The notes under the pieces: generated by a model
What the model was told of the DNA's origin: nothing
The model's input: the letters and a program-made list of their open reading frames with translations, nothing else
The model's database searches: none
Translations under genes and position numbers: made by a program
Source: a virus
Strand: one strand, 5' to 3'
IMG/VR virus record: IMGVR_UViG_3300020428_000068
Location: 1 to 26,701 of that record
Length of the DNA: 26,701 nucleotides
Part shown: positions 21,647 to 26,701 of the stretch, one piece after another
Layout of the letters: each line of letters begins with the position of its first letter
Numbering within the stretch: position 1 is the stretch's first letter

Positions 21647-23165
21647 CAGGGCAACGGGCGGAGTAGGAAACTTCGAAGCAACAGAACATGGAAGGCACAT
21701 AACAAACCTAATTCGAATGGCGACTATTAAAGAAGTCGATCTGACGAAAATACGGGCCAAAGTTATGTTCGGAAATGAACAAGTTGCTGACAGTTCTTTT
21801 TTATCCGGCTGGCTCCCTTTAATACAACCAAACACATCCGTTTGCCGCGGCGGTGTTAGTGAATGGCAACCGCCAAAAATTGGCGACATTGTTCCCGTTT
21901 TTTGCATTGGCGGGGAAATGGAAAACGGTCAAATCTTACCGAGCGCAAACTTTATGACCCCGCAAGAATCCCCTTTTGGGACGATTGCTAACGGTTATGA
22001 GTTTGGGCCGCTTGAAGATATTCGCGATGATGTTTGGCGGAAAATATTCGCCGATGGAACCTTAATTGAATTTGATTTAGGCAAAAATTTAGTAAGAGTG
22101 GAAACGCCGGGAAGCGCAAAAATTTACGCGGGCGGACAAATTATTTTAAAAAGCCCCTTCGTTCAAGTTGATTGCGATGCGATGCACGTTAAAGGAAAGC
22201 TTCTTTGCTCGGACACTATTGTCGGTATGACAGACGACTTATCCGGCAACAAATCTCTTGACCTTTTAGGCGATCCGATAAATTTAAACGACGGCGGTGG
22301 GGTAGCGGGTATCGCGGCGGGGCTTATAGGACAGGTCGCGTCTTTACCTAGTATTTCGGACGCGGTAAATACTTTTGGAAACGCGGACAGTTTATTTACA
22401 AACGTAACCGCGGCGGCTGGCCCTTTATCAGATATTTCATCTTTAACGGGTGTTTCCGGCTCGTTAGTAAATGCAATTCCGCAAGATATTTTAGGCGCGG
22501 CGATGAACGTGACGGGGGTGGATAAATATTTAGGCCCGCTATCGGAAGCCATGAGTTTTATTGAAGATCCCGTAGATGGATTTAACACGACTAATATGCT
22601 TAATTTTGCGGTCAGCGTTGCCAATAGTGCGGGGCTTTCAGTTCCTAGCCAAAACGGTTTTGATTTTCTGCAAAGCAATTTGACGGCGGGAAATTTGAAT
22701 ATTAATCAGCTAATGGATCAAGCTTCTACTTCGGGAATTATTTCAGGCGATATAGCGAACCAAGCAAGTTTAGTGCGTAGCGTAATTTCAGATGTGCAAA
22801 CGACCGAAAATTTAGATGAATATGATCCCGCCGATTTAATTACAGGTTTGCGATCTAATTTATCTAATATTTCTGATGACAATTTAATTGAAACAATAGC
22901 GGCGCAAAATTTTGAGCCGTCATGGGAACTGCTATTAAGAGGGGATACAAATACGGGTTCCATGATTTCGCAAGTTGTAAATAACGGCGAAAGAAATGTA
23001 GAGCAACTTTTAGACGTAGCAACCCAACTAAATAGGGGCGATCATTCTACAGGGCAATCACAAAATACAGCCCAAAGCGATCCGCGTTTGCAAGACCAAA
23101 TAGATTACGCGCCCGCGCAAACAACATCTTCAATTTCGTTAAATTGTCCGACCACATCGGGCTAG
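21621..23165 (+). CDS. baseplate assembly/spike protein V-like with long C-terminal extension
   Basis: A 514-residue protein. The first 190 residues match P2 gpV/Mu gp45: an N-terminal helix with ITNLIRMATIKEVDL (27-41), an OB-type fold with VMFGN, WLPLIQP (68-74) and GDIVPVFCIGGEMENGQIL (87-105), then a beta-rich spike with GTLIEFDLGKNLVRVE (145-160). Normal gpV is about 200-210 residues. The remaining 300 or so (about 205-514) are Asn, Ser, Ala and Leu rich with repeated I-S-D and S-N patterns, and no metal-binding spike-tip motif. The start is a GTG at 21621, inside the previous gene; later in-frame ATGs would cut the first helix. The spike pierces the outer membrane. Confidence 0.82.
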   Translation: MSFQVQRSNRATGGVGNFEATEHGRHITNLIRMATIKEVDLTKIRAKVMFGNEQVADSSFLSGWLPLIQPNTSVCRGGVSEWQPPKIGDIVPVFCIGGEMENGQILPSANFMTPQESPFGTIANGYEFGPLEDIRDDVWRKIFADGTLIEFDLGKNLVRVETPGSAKIYAGGQIILKSPFVQVDCDAMHVKGKLLCSDTIVGMTDDLSGNKSLDLLGDPINLNDGGGVAGIAAGLIGQVASLPSISDAVNTFGNADSLFTNVTAAAGPLSDISSLTGVSGSLVNAIPQDILGAAMNVTGVDKYLGPLSEAMSFIEDPVDGFNTTNMLNFAVSVANSAGLSVPSQNGFDFLQSNLTAGNLNINQLMDQASTSGIISGDIANQASLVRSVISDVQTTENLDEYDPADLITGLRSNLSNISDDNLIETIAAQNFEPSWELLLRGDTNTGSMISQVVNNGERNVEQLLDVATQLNRGDHSTGQSQNTAQSDPRLQDQIDYAPAQTTSSISLNCPTTSG

Positions 23166-23194
23166 TTCTAAACTGCACAAAGGGGTGGAATTAA

Positions 23195-23539
23195 ATGCAA
23201 GGAGTAAACGCCACAACGGGCAAGGACTTAACGCACTTTGCCCACATTGAACAATCAGTTCGGGACATACTTAGTACCCGTGTGGGGACGCGAGTTATGC
23301 GACGGGACTACGGAAGCGATCTACCCGTTTTGCTGGACAGACCTTTAAACCAAAGAACCCTTGGAAAAATAAGGGTAGCGGCGGTCGAAGCGCTTGAAAA
23401 ATGGGAGCCTCGACTAAAATGCAACGAGGTGAAAGTTTCCAACATAGGATCAGGTTTCGCCACCTTCGATTTGACATTCACTTATTTGGTGAACGGATCG
23501 GAATTTGAAATAAACAATCTTCGCGTCGGAGGTAACTAA
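23195..23539 (+). CDS. baseplate wedge protein, P2 gpW / T4 gp25-like
   Basis: A 114-residue protein of the gp25 lysozyme-like baseplate family. It has the characteristic opening HIEQSVRDILSTRVGTRVMRRDYGSDLPVLLD (17-48), which is the strong family signature, then a mixed alpha/beta body ending in LVNGSEFEINNLRV. The protein forms part of the inner baseplate wedge with gpJ. It lies between the V-like and J-like genes, exactly as in P2, and its stop overlaps the next ATG (TAATG). An AAGGGG ribosome site precedes the start. Confidence 0.92.
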   Translation: MQGVNATTGKDLTHFAHIEQSVRDILSTRVGTRVMRRDYGSDLPVLLDRPLNQRTLGKIRVAAVEALEKWEPRLKCNEVKVSNIGSGFATFDLTFTYLVNGSEFEINNLRVGGN

Positions 23540-24513
23540 TGGCAGTCACAGGTGTTGATCTTCCCGATCCTCAAATTGTTGAGACTTTAAATTATGACGA
23601 AATTTTTTCAGCATTAGTTGCGGATTTTAAATCTAGAAATGCGGGTTACGACGCGTTCCTTTATTCCGACCCCGCGATGAAATTGTTAGAAGTCGCGGCC
23701 TATAGAGAAGGGCTATTAAGACAGCGCATCAATGACGCGTTTAAAGCTACTTTATTGGGACTGGCGACAGGAAATGATTTAGATAATTTGGCCGACTTTT
23801 ATAACGTCGCTAGAAATACAGGCGAAACAGATACAGCATTACGCACCCGCGTAGTAGAAAAAATTAAAGGATCTAGCACAGGCGGTGGAGGCTCTTGGTA
23901 TAGATATCAGGCTTTAACATCCGACGACCGGGTTCAGGATTCATTGGTTACGAGTCCCGCAAGTGGTCAGGTTCAAGTCGCAATACTTAGTAACGAAGGA
24001 ACAACAATAAGAAACACAACAGGGGACGCGCTAGATACTTTGGGCGTTACTTACGGCGTGACTCGCATAAGTAATCCCGCTGAAAATGATGACGATTATC
24101 GGCTAAGAATTAGAACCGCCGCGTTGGGTACGTCGGGCGACGGCACAGCATCCACGCAATTAATAAGTGTCGTGGACGCGACTATGCAACGCGATGATGT
24201 AAAAGTCATTACTGACCTTTTAAGTGTGGTTTCTGCCAACATTATCGAAACGCCGATAACCGCGGATATATATTTATACCCTGACACTCCTTCTTCAATT
24301 CTTACAGGTTTAGAAGATTCAATACGGGCCGATTTTACGAGCGAAGGCGGTCTTGGGTGGAACCTTTCCCGTAGTTGGATAATTAAAAAGCTACACCTAG
24401 CTGGCGTGCAGCGGGTGGAATTAAACACCCCCGCTTTGGACTTAGACATTGATGATTCATCAGCCGCCGCGCTTGGTTCTATAACTATAAACCTCGCTGG
24501 CTATGATAGATGA
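23539..24513 (+). CDS. baseplate assembly protein J-like
   Basis: A 324-residue protein matching P2 gpJ, the wedge protein related to T4 gp6. The first 90 residues carry the usual motifs: DLPDPQIVETLNYDEIF (6-22), SDPAMKLLEVAAYRE (43-57), ATLLGLATGNDLDNLADF (70-87). The middle has a DDDYRLRIRTAALGTSGDGTAS segment (about 183-205) typical of the family, then a beta sandwich and the final KKLHLAGVQRVELNTP. It overlaps gp25-like and I-like genes on both sides (TAATG, ATGA), so wedge components are made together. Confidence 0.93.
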   Translation: MAVTGVDLPDPQIVETLNYDEIFSALVADFKSRNAGYDAFLYSDPAMKLLEVAAYREGLLRQRINDAFKATLLGLATGNDLDNLADFYNVARNTGETDTALRTRVVEKIKGSSTGGGGSWYRYQALTSDDRVQDSLVTSPASGQVQVAILSNEGTTIRNTTGDALDTLGVTYGVTRISNPAENDDDYRLRIRTAALGTSGDGTASTQLISVVDATMQRDDVKVITDLLSVVSANIIETPITADIYLYPDTPSSILTGLEDSIRADFTSEGGLGWNLSRSWIIKKLHLAGVQRVELNTPALDLDIDDSSAAALGSITINLAGYDR

Positions 24514-26363
24514 CCACAGACTTACTCCCGTCTAGTTCGAGCCAACTAGAAAAAGACCTTTCGCTTGCGAGCGATCTTATTACGCGTCTTGGGGCATCGG
24601 CTGAAACGATAAGAACGTCTAAATTTTCAAATATTAATGACTCAATTCTTGGGTGGTTAATTTATGAATACGGATTAGGGGAAATTTTACCTTATGTGCC
24701 GGATACGCAAAAGGCGGTCGCGGAAGGTATTCAGTGGCAAAGAATTAGGGGAACAAAAGCGGCAGTTGCGACAGCTTTAGGTTGGATTGATTTCACAGCC
24801 ACAATCGAAGAAAGCGAAGCCGGAACATTAAGATGGGCTGACTTTCAGTTAGGGCTAGACCAAGCGCCGAACGGTTTAGCTTTTACACAAAATGTGATTG
24901 AGGTAAGTAAACTTTCCTCCCCTGTTAGATCAAAATTATTTAGGCTTTATTCTTCACAGTACGATTTCAGACGTTTTGCTCTTGACGATACTGACCTAAG
25001 TAGCGGTTCTTGGTTAGCGGATCACAGCGGAGTTTATTTATTTCAAGATCAAAATTGGCCCCAATTAAGTTTTGCGCGGAATCATAAAGGCGCGGCAAGT
25101 CCTAGTGCTTCACCGTCGACAGAAAGCGCTATAAATCGGACTCTTACCGACCTTGGCTTTTACGAAGATAGAACTTTATTAGACATCCACAAATTTGGCG
25201 AAAACCCTTGGCGCGGATTACATATTCAAGATATTTCAGGCGTTATTTCGCGTCTTGTTTCTTGGACGGCTGGCCCTTGGTGGTATCGATTAAGTGATAA
25301 GTGGACAACTTCAAATGATACTTGGGAAAGCTTAAACACACAGACTTGGGAAACTTATAATTACAACTGGCAGGGGCCGCAAGCGGATCTTCATACATGG
25401 GAAGCCTCACTTGATTGGGCGCAATACGGAAACAAACTTCAAAAAAGAAGTTTTGCAAAAGCCGGAATATATCTTTCAGATTACGCGGAACTTGGTAATG
25501 AAAATTGCGTATTTAGTCCACGGTTTAGAGAAGAGACAGGCTTTGGCGCGTTTGTATTAAGTGAAGGCGATTTAACTACAGGCGAAGGCGTTCTTTCAGA
25601 ACATAAGGCAACATTTGAATTTGCGGAAATTTTAGAGCGCTTTGTTCGCGTTACTGAGATCGCCGGACTTACCGATACTTCCGTCCAAACCCTTGGAATT
25701 ATTGAGAGTTCCCGTTCAAGTGCGACATCTGGTCGCATAGAATATGGCGGCACTTTCCTATTAGATAACAGCAAGCTTTCTGAGTTTATCCCCGTCAAGA
25801 TTGTTGAGGATCAAGCCCTTAAGCGTGTTCATACTGACTTTATTTCCGATACTTTCTGGCCTCAAGGAATTGATTCCGAGCATAAGAAAGTAATTACAAT
25901 TGTCCTTGATCCCGCCGCTTATCCCGCAATCGGAGAGCGCTTACACGTACGAGAATTGTACGCGACATGGGAACGCTTTATTGACGACCCTTGGATCACC
26001 GAAAGCAGTTGGGCTGGTTTACAAGGCCGAGAAGATTGGGTCGGGACAACGCAACCTTGGGACACATCAGGCCCGTGGTTTACTTCCGAACCTTGGACAA
26101 CGAATACCGCTATTTGGGACAACGCGACTTGGGACGGACTCGAAAGATGGAACGTATCTAATAGAGGTTGGGGCCAATATAATTGGTATTTATCAAGCGG
26201 CGGTTGGGATCAAAGTCCTTGGGGTACAAACACGGACGACTGGCAGAATGGAAAATGGAATACCACCACGGCGACTTGGCAAACCGACGATTGGGTTGGA
26301 TCACTTACAGCTTGGAACGTCACCACGCTCACGATTGAAAGCGTGCACACTACCACCAACTAG
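24510..26363 (+). CDS. tail protein I-like with two tryptophan-rich repeat blocks
   Basis: A 617-residue protein. The first 150 residues resemble P2 gpI tail proteins: LLPSSSSQLEKDL (5-17), a helical part with INDSILGWLIYEYGLGE, and the helix IQWQRIRGTKAAVATALGWI (73-92). P2 gpI is about 176 residues, so roughly 440 residues are extra. The extension contains two blocks packed with Trp (about nt 25250-25440 and nt 25980-26320); the second has about 18 Trp in some 110 residues, roughly every 5-9 residues. Between them is a beta-rich domain. The blocks suggest a surface or carbohydrate-binding function. It overlaps gpJ as ATGA. Confidence 0.82.
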   Translation: MTTDLLPSSSSQLEKDLSLASDLITRLGASAETIRTSKFSNINDSILGWLIYEYGLGEILPYVPDTQKAVAEGIQWQRIRGTKAAVATALGWIDFTATIEESEAGTLRWADFQLGLDQAPNGLAFTQNVIEVSKLSSPVRSKLFRLYSSQYDFRRFALDDTDLSSGSWLADHSGVYLFQDQNWPQLSFARNHKGAASPSASPSTESAINRTLTDLGFYEDRTLLDIHKFGENPWRGLHIQDISGVISRLVSWTAGPWWYRLSDKWTTSNDTWESLNTQTWETYNYNWQGPQADLHTWEASLDWAQYGNKLQKRSFAKAGIYLSDYAELGNENCVFSPRFREETGFGAFVLSEGDLTTGEGVLSEHKATFEFAEILERFVRVTEIAGLTDTSVQTLGIIESSRSSATSGRIEYGGTFLLDNSKLSEFIPVKIVEDQALKRVHTDFISDTFWPQGIDSEHKKVITIVLDPAAYPAIGERLHVRELYATWERFIDDPWITESSWAGLQGREDWVGTTQPWDTSGPWFTSEPWTTNTAIWDNATWDGLERWNVSNRGWGQYNWYLSSGGWDQSPWGTNTDDWQNGKWNTTTATWQTDDWVGSLTAWNVTTLTIESVHTTTN

Positions 26364-26403
26364 AATTAGGACTAAAATCGCTATGACACAGGAGAACCGC
26401 TAA

Positions 26404-26701
26404 ATGGCGACACTCGTTACCAGCGGAAGGGCCGGACTAGCCGCTTCCGTAAAAGCTAGGGAAATCTTCCTTGGCATAGGCTCAGGGCAAACAAGTTGGG
26501 ACACAAGTTTACCCGCCGAAACAACAGCATCCACAGCGCTCGAAACCGCTATCGGATATAGGAAATCAACCCAAAAAGATTTCGTAACTACCGACGCGAA
26601 TGGATCGATTACGCTCCCAAGTGGTAATTACACAGTCTCAGCGAGCGAAACTAATTTGCTCTACATAAAATTCCAGCTTCAGTTCGAAGATGCAAACACA
26701 T
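26404..26701 (+). CDS. tail fibre or tail-collar protein (partial, runs off right edge)
   Basis: The reading frame opens at the ATG at 26404, with AGGAGA at 26390-26395 as a good ribosome site, and runs 99 codons to the window edge. The visible part begins MATLVTSGRAGLAASVKAREI and continues through LGIGSGQTSWD (about 23-33), ETAIGYRKS and LLYIKFQLQFEDA, the layout of the N-terminal domain of phage tail-collar fibre proteins (DUF3751-like). This domain anchors fibres to the baseplate. It follows gpI-like as in P2 (I then H). The receptor-binding part is outside the window. Confidence 0.6.
   Translation, partial: MATLVTSGRAGLAASVKAREIFLGIGSGQTSWDTSLPAETTASTALETAIGYRKSTQKDFVTTDANGSITLPSGNYTVSASETNLLYIKFQLQFEDANT

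Noticed and set aside
22163-22678. 171-codon minus-strand ORF opposite the gpV-like gene
   Set aside because: It is antisense to a convincing gene, is Pro/Ser rich as expected for a mirror of Gly/Ser-rich coding, and has no motif.
25900-26403. A 167-codon plus-strand ORF overlapping the gpI-like gene in another frame
   Set aside because: It lies across the Trp-rich blocks, where TGG codons remove stops from other frames; its composition is erratic and it has no ribosome site or motif.
26383-26403. Six-codon mini-ORF directly before the tail-fibre start
   Set aside because: It includes the ribosome site of the real gene and is too short to claim as a leader peptide.
1-26701. CRISPR arrays, insertion sequences, integrase or attachment sites
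   Set aside because: No regularly spaced repeats, transposase or integrase motifs were seen on either strand.

Overview
This window is part of a tailed bacteriophage genome or prophage from a Gram-negative, probably proteobacterial, host. It carries lambda-type head and packaging genes (lambda-type terminases, gpW-like connector, lambda-family portal, HK97-type protease and capsid). These are joined to a P2-type contractile-tail baseplate (gpV, gpW/gp25, gpJ, gpI and the start of a fibre). Small genes with lipobox signal peptides support a Gram-negative host. The sequence does not identify the host more closely. No integrase, repressor, endolysin, sheath or tube gene lies inside the window; sheath and tube would be expected further to the right.

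Layout. (1) 1-1514, minus strand: a RecT-like annealing protein, cut by the left edge, and a PD-(D/E)XK exonuclease, forming a two-gene recombination operon. (2) 1612-6521, plus strand: a replication module with an SF2 helicase, a VRR-NUC nuclease, a small unknown gene, a primase-helicase and a DNA methyltransferase. (3) 6534-8998: an accessory stretch of very small genes, many predicted to be membrane proteins or lipoproteins. It holds a strand-asymmetric repeat region at 7097-7344 that could be an origin or control element, and a stand-alone 2OG-Fe(II) oxygenase. (4) 8958-9542: a gpZ-like tail gene about 11 kb from the rest of the morphogenesis genes, then a 282-base non-coding region with a palindrome and repeats.

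(5) 9825-13958: the most interesting part. A ParB-like/methyltransferase fusion, a GNAT plus 2OG-dioxygenase fusion and a fold-type-II PLP-like enzyme overlap end to start. They are followed by an opposite-strand small gene, a phosphoribosyltransferase-like gene and a 29-residue Cys/His peptide that runs directly into the terminase. I infer a multi-step DNA-base modification or counter-defence cassette read just before packaging; the chemistry is unknown.

(6) 13958-26701: packaging, head and tail genes in a conventional tightly overlapping order. Oddities here are a fused protease/capsid with a possible internal start, a baseplate spike with a very long C-terminal extension, and a gpI protein with two tryptophan-rich repeat blocks.

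Genes work together as follows. RecT and the exonuclease recombine DNA, the helicase, nuclease and primase replicate it, the methyltransferases and associated enzymes may modify it, the terminase packages it, and the head and baseplate genes build the virion. All functions are inferred from motifs read by eye; no database search was run.
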